A DNA stretch of 64,000 nt from Solirubrobacter deserti (GTDB lineage: Bacteria; Actinomycetota; Thermoleophilia; Solirubrobacterales; Solirubrobacteraceae): contig NZ_JAPCID010000031.1 in the NCBI RefSeq assembly GCF_027587175.1, positions 22,569 to 86,568 of the forward strand, in the 5' to 3' direction. Each line of letters opens with the position of its first letter. The stretch's first letter is position 1. Below are positions 32,083 to 40,710 of this stretch, one piece after another. The notes beneath the pieces were generated by a model. It did not search any database, was not told where the DNA came from, and saw only the letters and a program-made list of their open reading frames with translations. A program made the translations under genes and the position numbers.

Positions 32083-33522
32083 ATGGCCTTGACGGTCGGC
32101 CAACTCACGCCAGGACGCGGACTCGCTGTCGACGCCGATGCGCTGCTGCGGCGCGCCGAGCGCGCGATCAAGCGTGCGCGCAAGTCAGGCGAGCCGGTCC
32201 TGCTGGGGCTGACGGTGCGCGTCGGGTCGGAAGTGGACCCGAGCGCGGTTGTCTTCGCATCCCGCGCTGAGGGCGAGGACTGGTTCTGCTTCGAGCAGCC
32301 CGACCGTGCGGGTTCCGCGCTGGCGGCGTTGGGCGTCGTGACGCGGCTGACCGCGAGCGGCCCGTCCCGCTTCAAGCAGGTCTCCGCGGCGTGGCGCGCG
32401 CTGGCCGCCGACGCCGTCGCCGACGCGCCGGACGGCCCGCCGGGCGCCGGCCTCGTGGCGGTGGGCGGCTTCGCCTTCGCCCCCGATGGCGGCCGCGCGC
32501 CGCACTGGGAGGGCTTCTCGGCCGCGGATCTCGTCGTGCCCGAGGTGTCCCTGGCGCGGCGTGGTGACGACGTCCGCCTCACCGTGGCTGCGCTCGTCGC
32601 CCCGGACGATGTGCCGTCCGATCTCGCCGAGCGCCTGTCGGCCCGGGTGGCTTCGCTGCGCCTCGATCCGCTGCCGATGCTCGATCCGGACCCCGTCGGC
32701 AAGTTCCGCGTGGACTCCGTCGCGCCGCCCGAGCACTACGAGGCCGCCGTCGCCCGCGCCGTCGAACGCATCCGCGCCGGCGCCTTCGAGAAGATCGTCC
32801 TGGCGCGCGAGGTCACCGTCCAGGCCCCGACGCCCCACGACGCCGCTGCCGTCTTCGGCGTCCTGCGCTCCGGTTTCGACTCCTGCTACGTCTTCTGCGC
32901 GGGCCGCGGCGACGCCGCCTTCATCGCCGCCTCACCCGAGCTGCTGGTCCGCCGCGACGGCGCCCGCGCCCAGACCGTTGCCCTGGCCGGCTCCACCCGC
33001 CGCTCCGCCGACCCCGCCGTCGACAACCACCTCGGCGAACAGCTCCTGCGCTCGGTCAAGGACCGCGAGGAGCAGGAGATCGTCGTCCGCCGCATCGCGC
33101 AGGCGCTGAAGCCCCACGCGGTCTGGGTCGCGGCGCCCGACGAGCCGACCGTCATCCGCGTCGCGAACATCCAGCACCTCGCCACGCCGATCCGCGCCCA
33201 GCTCGCGCACCCCTTGAGCGCGATCGAGCTCGCCGCGCTGCTTCACCCGACGCCCGCTGTGGGCGGCGAACCCCATGCCGCCGCGGTGCCCTTGATCCCC
33301 GCGCTGGAGGGCCTGGACCGCGGCTGGTACGCGGGCGCCATCGGGTGGACGGACGCCAACGACGACGGCGAGTTCTGCGTGGCGCTCCGCTGCGCGCTCC
33401 TCCGCGGCCACGAAGGGCGCCTGTACGCAGGCGTCGGCGTGGTCCGCGACTCGGACCCGGCGTCCGAGCTCGCCGAGACCGAGATCAAGCTCGGCGCACT
33501 CCTCCCGGTCCTTTCCGGCTAG
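32083..33522 (+). CDS. menF: Isochorismate synthase, menaquinone pathway
   Basis: 479 residues from ATG 32083; a TAACCT box just 2 nt upstream would fit a leaderless start at TTG 32089. The chorismate-binding domain is complete: EKIVLAREV, ASPELLVRRDG, ALAGSTRRSADP, EEQEIVVRRI, RVANIQHLATPI, LLHPTPAVGGEP, LDRGWYAGAIGW and YAGVGVVRDSDPASELAETEIKLGALL. It converts chorismate to isochorismate, the first step to menaquinone. An entC-type siderophore role is the alternative, but menD and the other men genes follow at once. Confidence 0.92.
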   Translation: MALTVGQLTPGRGLAVDADALLRRAERAIKRARKSGEPVLLGLTVRVGSEVDPSAVVFASRAEGEDWFCFEQPDRAGSALAALGVVTRLTASGPSRFKQVSAAWRALAADAVADAPDGPPGAGLVAVGGFAFAPDGGRAPHWEGFSAADLVVPEVSLARRGDDVRLTVAALVAPDDVPSDLAERLSARVASLRLDPLPMLDPDPVGKFRVDSVAPPEHYEAAVARAVERIRAGAFEKIVLAREVTVQAPTPHDAAAVFGVLRSGFDSCYVFCAGRGDAAFIAASPELLVRRDGARAQTVALAGSTRRSADPAVDNHLGEQLLRSVKDREEQEIVVRRIAQALKPHAVWVAAPDEPTVIRVANIQHLATPIRAQLAHPLSAIELAALLHPTPAVGGEPHAAAVPLIPALEGLDRGWYAGAIGWTDANDDGEFCVALRCALLRGHEGRLYAGVGVVRDSDPASELAETEIKLGALLPVLSG

Positions 33523-33539
33523 CCCGTGATCGTCGTCTA

Positions 33540-33881
33540 CTAGCGGCCGAGTCGGCGCCTCCAGCGCCTGCCGGAGCGCTTGAGGTTCGTCTCCATCGCC
33601 CCGAGCGCGCCCCGGTGCTCGGGCAGCGCGGCGGCTTCGGCGGCGTCGATCGAGAGCGTGACCTGCCTCAGCGTGATGCGCGCGACCTCCGGCGCGTCGA
33701 CGAACACACGACCCTTGTCGGTCTTGACGACGATGCCGTCGAAGATGTGCTCGCGGGCGTTGTCCTGGACGCGGTGGACGAGGCCGACGCGGACGCCGTC
33801 GGAGGTGACGACCGGGACGCCGCGGGGCAGGGCCTGGTAGCCGATCTGGTGGTCGTCGTCGTCCGGGGCGGCAGCGCTCAC
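33540..33881 (-). CDS. PRC-barrel-like small protein
   Basis: 113 residues from GTG 33881, 7 nt after a TAGCTT box. The core (LPRGVPVVTSDGVRVGLVHRVQDNAREHIFDGIVVKTDKGRVFVDAPEVARITLRQVTLSI) has the beta-strand pattern of PRC-barrel proteins, which adapt ribosome maturation or photosynthetic reaction centres. The C-terminus is strongly basic (LKRSGRRWRRRLGR), perhaps for nucleic acid or membrane contact. It lies inside the men region but has no obvious part in the pathway. Assignment by pattern only. Confidence 0.55.
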   Translation of the reverse strand: MSAAAPDDDDHQIGYQALPRGVPVVTSDGVRVGLVHRVQDNAREHIFDGIVVKTDKGRVFVDAPEVARITLRQVTLSIDAAEAAALPEHRGALGAMETNLKRSGRRWRRRLGR

Positions 33882-33888
33882 GGAGCCA

Positions 33889-33894
33889 AAGCTA
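33889..33894 (-). promoter_or_regulatory. -10 box TAGCTT, built on a stop codon
   Basis: TAGCTT on the minus strand begins with the TAG stop of the 88-residue gene and ends 7 nt before GTG 33881. Confidence 0.5.
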
Positions 33895-34158
33895 GCGGCC
33901 CGCGCGCCGCCAGACCTCGACGACTTCGCGGACGCTCGCCGTTCGCCAGGAGATGCGGGAGTCCAAGGGCTTGACCTTGAGCTCGAAGCGGTTGCTCTCC
34001 AGCTGCTCGAGCTCGAGGACGAGGGCGTGGTAGCGGCGGCCGCGCTTGTCGATCTCGACGATGTCCCCGGGCGCGATGCCCTTGGAGGTCGTGCGCTTGG
34101 TCGAGGGCGCGGAGGGCTCGATCGAGAGCAGGGAGACCTGGTGGATGTCGGCCGACAC
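33892..34158 (-). CDS. Small basic protein downstream of menD, unknown
   Basis: 88 residues from GTG 34158, 11 nt after the menD stop. The first 28 residues are Ser/Thr rich; the rest (GIAPGDIVEIDKRGRRYHALVLELEQLESNRFELKVKPLDSRISWRTASVREVVEVWRR) looks like a small SH3-type beta barrel. The reading frame continues upstream through menD as an antisense-free but meaningless extension, which I reject. Function unknown; co-transcription with menD is likely. Confidence 0.6.
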   Translation of the reverse strand: MSADIHQVSLLSIEPSAPSTKRTTSKGIAPGDIVEIDKRGRRYHALVLELEQLESNRFELKVKPLDSRISWRTASVREVVEVWRRAGR

Positions 34159-34169
34159 GACGGCGAACT

Positions 34170-35894
34170 CTAAGTCGAGGAGCGGACGGACTCCCAGACG
34201 CGGCGGTGCAGGTCCACGTTCTCGCTGCGGTCGGTCCGGACGCTGATGATCGTCGAGCGGTCGGCGACCAAGGCCCGGTCGAGGGCCGAGCGAAACGACT
34301 CGACGTCCGCGACAGGCTCCCAGCCGAGCCCGTACAGCGCGGCGGCGTGGGCGAAGTCGAGCCCGTGCGGCGTCGCGATGTGGTCGACGTACGCGGCGCC
34401 CTGCCCGGAGGCCGGGAGGAACTCGAAGATGCCGCCGCCGTCGTTGTCGATCAGCACGATCACCAACCGCAACCCGAGCCGGGAAGCCGCGAGCAGGCCG
34501 CCCACGTCGTGGGCCAGCGCGACGTCGCCGATCAGCAGCACGACCGGCCCTGAGGACGCCGCAGCGACACCGAACGCCGTGGAGACCGTCCCGTCGATCC
34601 CGTTCGCGCCCCGATTCGACAACACGCGGAACGCGTTCGGCCGCGCCGGGAAGAACGTCTCGACGTCCCGCACGGGCATCGACGAGGCCACGACCAGCAC
34701 GGCTTCGTCCGGGAGCCGCGAGCCCAGCTCGGCGGACACGCGCGGCTCGTTCAACGCACTTCCCAATGCGCCCGCGATCGCCCCCGCGGCGGCCCGGTCC
34801 GCGGCGTGCCAGCGCTCGAACCACGACCGGTCACGACGCTTGCGCACGCGCGCCGTCAGCTCGTCGAACGTCACGCGCGGGTTCGCCGCCACGATCGTGC
34901 CCACCGACCCGTCCGGGTCCTGCCAGGCGGTTTCCGCGTCGAAGGAGACCTGCAGCGCGCCGCTCGAAGCCAGCCACGCGCGCAACGGCTTGGACGTCGG
35001 CAGATCCCCGACCCGCAACACCAGATCCGGTACCACCGACGAACCGAACGCCTCGGAGCGCAGCAGCGCGTCGTAATGCGCGATGGCCGCCGGCCCGCGC
35101 CGCGCGCCCGACAGCGGATCGGCCAGCAGCGGCAGCCCCGCCTTCTCGCAGAACGCCGCCAACGACGCGCCCAACCGCGGATCGCGCTCGGACCGCCCCG
35201 CGACGACGACCGCCCGCGACGCCTCGCGCACCTGCTGCGTCAACGCACCGATCACGTCGTCGGACGCCACCCGCGGCACGGGCGGGCGCGCCACCCACGG
35301 CCGCCCGCCCGCACGCCCTTCGACCACCTCCGTCGCAGGAACCCCGGACGAGCCGTCCGGCACCAGCGGCTCCCGGAACGAGAAGTTCAGGTGCACCGGC
35401 CCGGGGCGCCCGTCCAGCGCCGTCCAGAACGCGCGGCACGCGAGCTGCCGCAGCCAGCGCACCCGCGCCGGGGAGGCGGGAAAGTCGTCGACCTCGAAGA
35501 ACCACTTGGCGGCAGACCCATACAGCCCGATCTGGTCGATCGTCTGCCCAGCGCCGATCGCGCGCAGCTCAGGCGGGCGGTCCGCGGTCAACACCAGCAG
35601 CGGCACGCGCGCCTCGTACGCCTCGTGCACGGCGGGCGCGTAGTTCGCGGCCGCCGTCCCTGACGTGCACACCAGGGCGGGCGGCACGCCGGTCGTCTTC
35701 GCCAGCCCCAGCGCGAAGAAAGCGCCGCTCCGCTCATCGAGGTGGGACGTCGAGCGCAGGCGCCCATCCCAGGCAAACGACAAGGTCAAAGGCGTCGAGC
35801 GCGACCCCGGCGAGGTGCAGGCGTCGCGCAGCCCGCAGCGGACGAGCTCGTCCACGAAGGCGCGCAGGCACAGATACGTGTCGGTTCCGGGCAT
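34170..35894 (-). CDS. menD: SEPHCHC synthase MenD
   Basis: 574 residues from ATG 35894. TPP enzyme that joins isochorismate and 2-oxoglutarate to give SEPHCHC. N-terminal pyrimidine-binding domain with CTSPGSRSTPLTLSF, HLDERSGAFFALGLAKTTG and VCTSGTAAANYAPAVHEAYEARVPLLVLTADRPPELRAIGAGQTIDQ, all MenD signatures. C-terminal pyrophosphate-binding domain with VLSNRGANGIDGTVSTAFGVA, LIGDVALAHDVGGLL and IDNDGGGIFEFLP. Its start codon overlaps the start of menH on the other strand. No Shine-Dalgarno sequence or TAnnnT box is clear. Confidence 0.95.
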   Translation of the reverse strand: MPGTDTYLCLRAFVDELVRCGLRDACTSPGSRSTPLTLSFAWDGRLRSTSHLDERSGAFFALGLAKTTGVPPALVCTSGTAAANYAPAVHEAYEARVPLLVLTADRPPELRAIGAGQTIDQIGLYGSAAKWFFEVDDFPASPARVRWLRQLACRAFWTALDGRPGPVHLNFSFREPLVPDGSSGVPATEVVEGRAGGRPWVARPPVPRVASDDVIGALTQQVREASRAVVVAGRSERDPRLGASLAAFCEKAGLPLLADPLSGARRGPAAIAHYDALLRSEAFGSSVVPDLVLRVGDLPTSKPLRAWLASSGALQVSFDAETAWQDPDGSVGTIVAANPRVTFDELTARVRKRRDRSWFERWHAADRAAAGAIAGALGSALNEPRVSAELGSRLPDEAVLVVASSMPVRDVETFFPARPNAFRVLSNRGANGIDGTVSTAFGVAAASSGPVVLLIGDVALAHDVGGLLAASRLGLRLVIVLIDNDGGGIFEFLPASGQGAAYVDHIATPHGLDFAHAAALYGLGWEPVADVESFRSALDRALVADRSTIISVRTDRSENVDLHRRVWESVRSST

Positions 35895-35904
35895 GATGGA
35901 GAAA

Positions 35905-36636
35905 ATGCTGCCGCCGCTCGTCCTGCTGCACGGCTTCACGCAGACCCGCCAATCCTGGCGGCGCACGGCGACCCAGCTCACCTCACGCTACCGCGTGCTC
36001 ACGCCGGACCTGCCCGGCCACGGCCAGGCGGCGCACCGCACGCCGAGCTGCGACGCCGTCACTGCTTACCTGCGCGCGCTCACCCCGAGCACCCCGTTCA
36101 CGCTCGTCGGCTACAGCATGGGCGGCCGGATCGCGCTCCACGCCGCGTTCCAGCTCGACCTCGACCGGCTCGTCCTGATCGGCGCCAGCCCGGGCATCGC
36201 CGACCCCGCCGAACACGAGCAGCGCCGCCGCGCCGACGAGGCGCTCGCCGCCAAGATCGAAGAAATCGGCGTCGAGGCGTTCGCCCGCGAGTGGGGGAAC
36301 CTGCCGCTCTTCGCCGGCCAGCCGGAGCGCGTAAGGGCCGCCGCCTACGCCGACCGCCTGCGCAACACCCCGCACGGCCTCGCCCAAGCCCTCAGAGGCC
36401 TGGGCACGGGCACCATGGAGCCCCTGTGGGACCGGCTTCCGCAACTCCAGACGCCCGTCACGCTCATCACGGGCGAGCGCGACGAGAAGTTCCGCGCGCT
36501 CGCCGAAGACATGGCGAGGCGGTTACCGAACGCCGAGCACGTGACGATCCCGAACACCGGCCACGCACCGCAGCTGGAGGATCCAGCCGCGGTGGCTCAC
36601 CAGTTGGGGTCGCCCTCCTCGTCGGCCTCCGCGTAG
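35905..36636 (+). CDS. menH: SHCHC synthase-type alpha/beta hydrolase (MenH)
   Basis: 243 residues from ATG 35905, which has GGAG 4 nt before it; ATG 35893 and 35896 are alternatives. Oxyanion region LLHGFTQTRQSW, nucleophile elbow GYSMGGRIAL, acid in TGERDEKF and His in NTGHAPQLEDP give a complete triad. MenH removes pyruvate from SEPHCHC to yield SHCHC, the step after MenD, and the head-to-head placement with menD supports this. The last 40 nt overlap the acidic-protein gene on the other strand. Confidence 0.88.
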   Translation: MLPPLVLLHGFTQTRQSWRRTATQLTSRYRVLTPDLPGHGQAAHRTPSCDAVTAYLRALTPSTPFTLVGYSMGGRIALHAAFQLDLDRLVLIGASPGIADPAEHEQRRRADEALAAKIEEIGVEAFAREWGNLPLFAGQPERVRAAAYADRLRNTPHGLAQALRGLGTGTMEPLWDRLPQLQTPVTLITGERDEKFRALAEDMARRLPNAEHVTIPNTGHAPQLEDPAAVAHQLGSPSSSASA

Positions 36637-36851
36637 TCGTCGCCGTCGAAGTCGTCCTCGAGCAGGTCGTCGAACTGCGCGCCGTCGCGCATGATCGGCT
36701 CCGTGCTGTGCTGGTCGCCGTGCTCGGCGTGTTCGATGAGATCCGCTTCGGCGAGTTCGAAACCCTCGCTCTCGCCCTCACCAGCTTCGATCAGCGGTGC
36801 GAGCGCGGGATCGACCGGGTCGTCCGGCGTCTCAGGCCATTCGCGTGCCAT
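36597..36851 (-). CDS. Short acidic protein with EGFELAE motif
   Basis: 84 residues. Residues about 20-45 read IEAGEGESEGFELAEADLIEHAEHGD, matching the block in the 157-residue protein at 7787-8260. The C-terminus is a run of Asp/Glu (DDLLEDDFDGDDYAEADEEGDPNW). No signal, membrane segment or enzyme motif. A TAGGGT box lies 7 nt before the ATG, without Shine-Dalgarno. Strong acidity and a conserved central helix suggest a binding or adaptor protein; function unknown. Confidence 0.7.
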   Translation of the reverse strand: MAREWPETPDDPVDPALAPLIEAGEGESEGFELAEADLIEHAEHGDQHSTEPIMRDGAQFDDLLEDDFDGDDYAEADEEGDPNW

Positions 36852-36858
36852 GCGGCGA

Positions 36859-36864
36859 ACCCTA
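36859..36864 (-). promoter_or_regulatory. -10 box TAGGGT for the acidic-protein gene
   Basis: TAGGGT on the minus strand ends 7 nt before ATG 36851 and lies between this gene and the menC stop. Confidence 0.5.
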
Positions 36865-36872
36865 CAGCCACG

Positions 36873-37856
36873 TCACGCCAGACCGACGGTGCCCGGAACC
36901 TCGATGACGCCGTCGCGCGGTGTCAACGCCCCGGCCGGGGCCAGGGTCGCGAGCCCGCAGGAACGCGTGACGCGTAGCGCGGCCGCGGCGTGCACCGCGG
37001 CCGCGATCCCGCGCGGACCGTCGAACGTGGACGCGAGATAGACGTCGGCACCGGCCGCTCGCGCCGTCCGGGCGTCGGCCAGCACGCCCGTGATCCCGCC
37101 GCGCGTGACCTTCAGACACACCGCGCGGACGCCGCCGGCGCCGGGAGCGTGCGTCTCGTCCATGGCGATCGGCACGCGCGTGCCGGCCTGCACCTCGCGC
37201 AACCCCTCGACGCCGTGCACCGGCTCCTCACACAGCTCCAGGCCCACGGGCTCCAGTGAACGCAACGCCGCGAGCGCCACCTCCACGGTTCCCCAGGCCC
37301 CGTTCGCGTCGACGCGGATGCCGACCTCGGGCCCGACCGCGGCGCGCACGGCGGCCAGGCGCCCGGCGTCGTCCCCGATCCCGACCTTGACCTTCACGCA
37401 CCGGAACCCCGCCCGCGCGGCGGCGGCCGCAGCCGCGGCGGCGCCGGAGCGGTCCTCGGCGCCGATCGTCGCGTTGACGGGCACGGCGCCGACCGCGCGC
37501 GGGTCGATCAGCCGCGCCAAGGGCGTCCCGGTCCGCCGGGAGGCGTGATCCCAGAGCGCGAGATCCACCGCCGCCAGCGCCTGAGGAAGATCCCGCTCCG
37601 CCCGGCAGGCCTCCAGCACGTCGGCCGTCGGCTCCAGCGAACGCAGCACCGCCGCGTACGCATCCAGAGCGGCCCGCACCGACGCCATCGACACCCCGTC
37701 GTAGGGCTCGAGCGGCGCCGCCTCACCCTCGCCCCAGAGCCCGTCCGGGAAGTCGAGCCGCACGACCAGCACCTCGCGCTCGCGCAACTCGCCCCACGAG
37801 GCCCGCAGCGTCGAAGGCAGCGTGAACCGCTCGGTGCGGACGCTCAGCGCGATCAC
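36873..37856 (-). CDS. menC: o-Succinylbenzoate synthase
   Basis: 327 residues from GTG 37856, which overlaps the menA stop (GTGA). Enolase-superfamily enzyme that dehydrates SHCHC to o-succinylbenzoate. The active-site residues are visible: KVKVG (KxK general acid/base), Asp in RVDANGAWG, Glu in LCEEPV and Asp in AMDETH, then LKVTRGGITG. An Ala-rich loop (AAAAAAAAARAGF) precedes the KxK. A longer in-frame extension upstream lies over menA and is rejected. Confidence 0.92.
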   Translation of the reverse strand: MIALSVRTERFTLPSTLRASWGELREREVLVVRLDFPDGLWGEGEAAPLEPYDGVSMASVRAALDAYAAVLRSLEPTADVLEACRAERDLPQALAAVDLALWDHASRRTGTPLARLIDPRAVGAVPVNATIGAEDRSGAAAAAAAAARAGFRCVKVKVGIGDDAGRLAAVRAAVGPEVGIRVDANGAWGTVEVALAALRSLEPVGLELCEEPVHGVEGLREVQAGTRVPIAMDETHAPGAGGVRAVCLKVTRGGITGVLADARTARAAGADVYLASTFDGPRGIAAAVHAAAALRVTRSCGLATLAPAGALTPRDGVIEVPGTVGLA

Positions 37857-38743
37857 TTCGACAACAGCAGCCCCGCCGACAGCAGCACGCAGAACGCGAG
37901 CTGCAGCATCCCGGTGCGGGCGAGCGCGCCGTTCAGCGACGGGCCGTCGACCCGGTTGCGCACGACCCGCACGATCGGCGCCGCGATCGGCAGCGACAGC
38001 CACGGCAGCAACAACCAGGGCGTCAGCTGCTCCCCGCCGAACGCCCACGCCAAGGGAGCGGTGGCGAACGCGAGGTAGACGATGAGCGCGTACGCGACGC
38101 GCGCGCGATCACGCCCCAGCCGCACCGCCAGCGTGCGCTTGCCCGCCCGCCGGTCCGTCTCCAGGTCGCGCACGTTGTTGACCATCAGGATCGCGGTCGC
38201 CAGCAACCCGACGGGCACGGCCAGGACGAAGGCCTCCCACGCCAGCTCCTTGGTCTGCGCGAAGAACGTGCCGGTGACGGCGACGATGCCGAAGAACAGG
38301 AACACGAACACCTCGCCCAGGCCCTCGTACCCGTAGGGCCGAGGCCCGCCCGTGTAGAGCACGCCGGCGAGAATCGACAGCACGCCGACGAGCAGCAGCT
38401 CCCAGCCGGACGTCAGGATCAGGTACACGCCCACCAGCACCGCCAGGCCGAACGCCACATAGGTCGCGACCAGCACCTGCTTGGGCGGAACGAGCCCGCC
38501 GGCGGTGACGCGGACCGGCCCGAGGCGGTCCTCGGTGTCGGCGCCGCGGCGGGCGTCCGAGTAGTCGTTGCTCAGGTTGGTCCCGATCTGGATGAGCAGC
38601 GCGCCGAGCAGCGTCGCGACGAACGTCAGCGGCCGGAAGGTGCCGAGCGCCGCGGCGTAGGCCGTGCCGACGAACACCGGCGCCGCCGCCGCGGGCAGCG
38701 TGCGTGGCCGCGCGGCCATGAACCAGATGTGAAGGGAACTCAC
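37853..38743 (-). CDS. menA: DHNA polyprenyltransferase MenA
   Basis: 296 residues from GTG 38743, overlapping the menB stop (GTGA). UbiA-superfamily integral membrane enzyme with about eight to nine helices. The two Asp-rich prenyl-diphosphate/Mg sites are present: [18 protein letters not shown] near 59 and [17 protein letters not shown] near 188. It attaches the isoprenoid tail to 1,4-dihydroxy-2-naphthoate, giving demethylmenaquinone. Lies in the order menB-menA-menC with 4-nt overlaps. Confidence 0.94.
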   Translation of the reverse strand: MSSLHIWFMAARPRTLPAAAAPVFVGTAYAAALGTFRPLTFVATLLGALLIQIGTNLSNDYSDARRGADTEDRLGPVRVTAGGLVPPKQVLVATYVAFGLAVLVGVYLILTSGWELLLVGVLSILAGVLYTGGPRPYGYEGLGEVFVFLFFGIVAVTGTFFAQTKELAWEAFVLAVPVGLLATAILMVNNVRDLETDRRAGKRTLAVRLGRDRARVAYALIVYLAFATAPLAWAFGGEQLTPWLLLPWLSLPIAAPIVRVVRNRVDGPSLNGALARTGMLQLAFCVLLSAGLLLSK

Positions 38744-39558
38744 GACCGCCGCGGGAACTGGGAGAAGTCCGGCTGGCGCTTGGCCTTGTAGGCCTCGCGG
38801 CCCTCCTTGGCCTCGTCGCTGCCGTAAAAGAGCAAGTTGGCGTCGTGTGCGAGCTGCTGAATCCCGGCCATGCCGTCTTCCTCAGCGTGAAAACTGAGCT
38901 TTACGAGGCGCAGGGCGAAGGGGGAGAGGGCGAGCATCTCGCGGCACCACTTGACCGTCTCGGCCTCGAGCTCGTCGAGCGGGACGACCGTGTTGACGAG
39001 CCCCATCTCCAGCGCCTGCTGCGCGTCGTACTGGCGGCACAGGAACCAGAACTCCTTGGCCTTCTTCGGGCCGACGAGCCGGGAGAGCAGACTGGCTCCG
39101 TAACCACCGTCGAAGGAGCCGACCCGCGGGCCCGTCTGTCCGAACCGCGCGTTGTCGGCGGCGATCGTCAGGTCGCACACCAGGTGCAGGATCTGCCCGC
39201 CGCCGATCGCGTAGCCCGCGACCATCGCTACGACCGGCTTCGGCAGGCGCCGGATCTGCACGTGCAGGTCGGTCACGTGGAAGCGCCCGACGGCCTTGCC
39301 GCCCGGCACGTAGCCCGTGTCCCCGCGCACGCGCTGGTCGCCGCCCGAGCAGAACGCGAGCGGGCCCTCGCCGGTGAGGATGATCACGCCGACCGACTCG
39401 TCCTCACGCGCGACCTCGAGCGCCTGCGAGATCTCGATGATCGTCTCCGGGCGGAACGCGTTGCGGACTTCCGGGCGGTTGATGGTGATCTTGGCGATCC
39501 CGTCCCCGGACAGCTCGTACCGGATGTCCTGGTAATCGCCCGCAGAGGTCCAGTTCAC
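38740..39558 (-). CDS. menB: 1,4-Dihydroxy-2-naphthoyl-CoA synthase
   Basis: 272 residues from GTG 39558. Crotonase-fold enzyme that closes the second ring of o-succinylbenzoyl-CoA. Typical MenB stretches: [66 protein letters not shown] and [31 protein letters not shown] box ends 8 nt before the GTG. First gene of the menB-menA-menC operon and divergent from menE by 30 bp. Confidence 0.96.
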   Translation of the reverse strand: MNWTSAGDYQDIRYELSGDGIAKITINRPEVRNAFRPETIIEISQALEVAREDESVGVIILTGEGPLAFCSGGDQRVRGDTGYVPGGKAVGRFHVTDLHVQIRRLPKPVVAMVAGYAIGGGQILHLVCDLTIAADNARFGQTGPRVGSFDGGYGASLLSRLVGPKKAKEFWFLCRQYDAQQALEMGLVNTVVPLDELEAETVKWCREMLALSPFALRLVKLSFHAEEDGMAGIQQLAHDANLLFYGSDEAKEGREAYKAKRQPDFSQFPRRS

Positions 39559-39588
39559 GGCGGATGACCATAGCTAGTCTCGGCGCTC
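39559..39588. promoter_or_regulatory. Face-to-face -10 boxes between menB and menE
   Basis: TATGGT on the minus strand (39572-39567) and TAGTCT on the plus strand (39575-39580) each lie exactly 8 nt before the GTG starts of menB and menE. The whole divergent promoter region is 30 bp. Confidence 0.55.
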
Positions 39589-40710
39589 GTGAACGCGATC
39601 GAGACGCCGCAGGGGTCGCTGACCTACGACGAGCTGGCGGAGCGCGCCTCGCGCGTGCGTGTGTCGGCGCCGCGCGTGGCGATCGCGATGCCGCCGTCGC
39701 TGGACTTCGCGATCGCGCTGCGCGCGTGCATGCAGGCGGGCGTGGAAGCGGTGCCGGTGGACCTGCGCGAGCCGGTATGGCGTGTGGCCGATGCCGGGCA
39801 GGTCATCACGGAGATAGACCACGGCAGACAGGAAAAGGGCGCCGGGTTCGGCCTGGTCGTGCACACGAGCGGCACGACCGGCGTGCCCCGGCCGATCCGG
39901 CTCTCGCTCTCCCAGATCCAGGCGAACTCGGATGCCGTGACCGCCGTGATCGAGCCGGGCCGTTGGCTGTGCCCCTTACCGCTCTCGCACATCGGCGGCC
40001 TGATGGTGCTCCTGCGGTCCTGGCTCACGCGCACCACCGCCGTGATCGGCCCAGCCGACACGCCCGACGTCACCGTGGCCTCGCTGGTCCCGACGCAGCT
40101 CGCGCGCCTGATCCATCAACCGCCGCCGGAGACGCTTCGCGACGTGATGCTCGGCGGTGCCCCCGCGGACCCGACGCTGCTCGTCCGCGCGCGTGCCGCC
40201 GGTTGGCCCGTCCGCCCGTCTTACGGGCTCACGCAGGCGTGCAGCGCGGTCGCGCTCGCGGACATCGGAGACACCGAGACGTCTGGCCGCCCACTGCCCG
40301 GGGTGACGATCGACCTGGCGGCGGACGGCGAGATCATCGTCTCGGGAGCGTCCGTGGTCGGCGGCACGCACGCCACGGGCGATCTCGGCTCGTGGCTGGA
40401 CGGCCGGCTCGTGGTCCACGGCCGCAAGGTGGACACGATCGTCAGCGGCGGCGAGAACGTCATGCCGCAGGAGGTCGAGGCCGTCCTGCTCTCGCACCCG
40501 GCGGTGCTCGAAGCCGCCGTGGTCGGCCGGCCCGACCCGGAGTGGGGCGAGGCCGTGACCGCGTTCGTGGTCCTGGGCGCGGACGCGCCTGACCTCCGTG
40601 AATTCGTGCGGGAGCGCCTGGCGCCGTTCAAAGTTCCAAAAGGCATTGAGCAAGTCGAGGCGCTACCTCGGAATGCGGCTGGGAAGGTTCTGCGCCGCGA
40701 GCTCGCGTAG
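39589..40710 (+). CDS. menE: o-Succinylbenzoate-CoA ligase
   Basis: 373 residues from GTG 39589, the short form usual in actinobacteria. Adenylate-forming enzyme: P-loop VVHTSGTTGVPRPI, RPSYGLTQACSAVALAD, hinge Asp in GDLGSWLDGRLVVHGRKVDTIVSGGENVMPQEVEAVLLSHP, and the C-terminal catalytic Lys in PRNAAGKVLRREL. It activates o-succinylbenzoate for MenB. The last 48 nt overlap the AbiEi-like gene on the other strand. Confidence 0.93.
   Translation: MNAIETPQGSLTYDELAERASRVRVSAPRVAIAMPPSLDFAIALRACMQAGVEAVPVDLREPVWRVADAGQVITEIDHGRQEKGAGFGLVVHTSGTTGVPRPIRLSLSQIQANSDAVTAVIEPGRWLCPLPLSHIGGLMVLLRSWLTRTTAVIGPADTPDVTVASLVPTQLARLIHQPPPETLRDVMLGGAPADPTLLVRARAAGWPVRPSYGLTQACSAVALADIGDTETSGRPLPGVTIDLAADGEIIVSGASVVGGTHATGDLGSWLDGRLVVHGRKVDTIVSGGENVMPQEVEAVLLSHPAVLEAAVVGRPDPEWGEAVTAFVVLGADAPDLREFVRERLAPFKVPKGIEQVEALPRNAAGKVLRRELA

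Noticed and set aside
34159..34824. Upstream extension of the 88-residue gene to 310 residues
   Set aside because: It runs through menD on the same strand in another frame and is a low-complexity Arg/Gly/Ala sequence.
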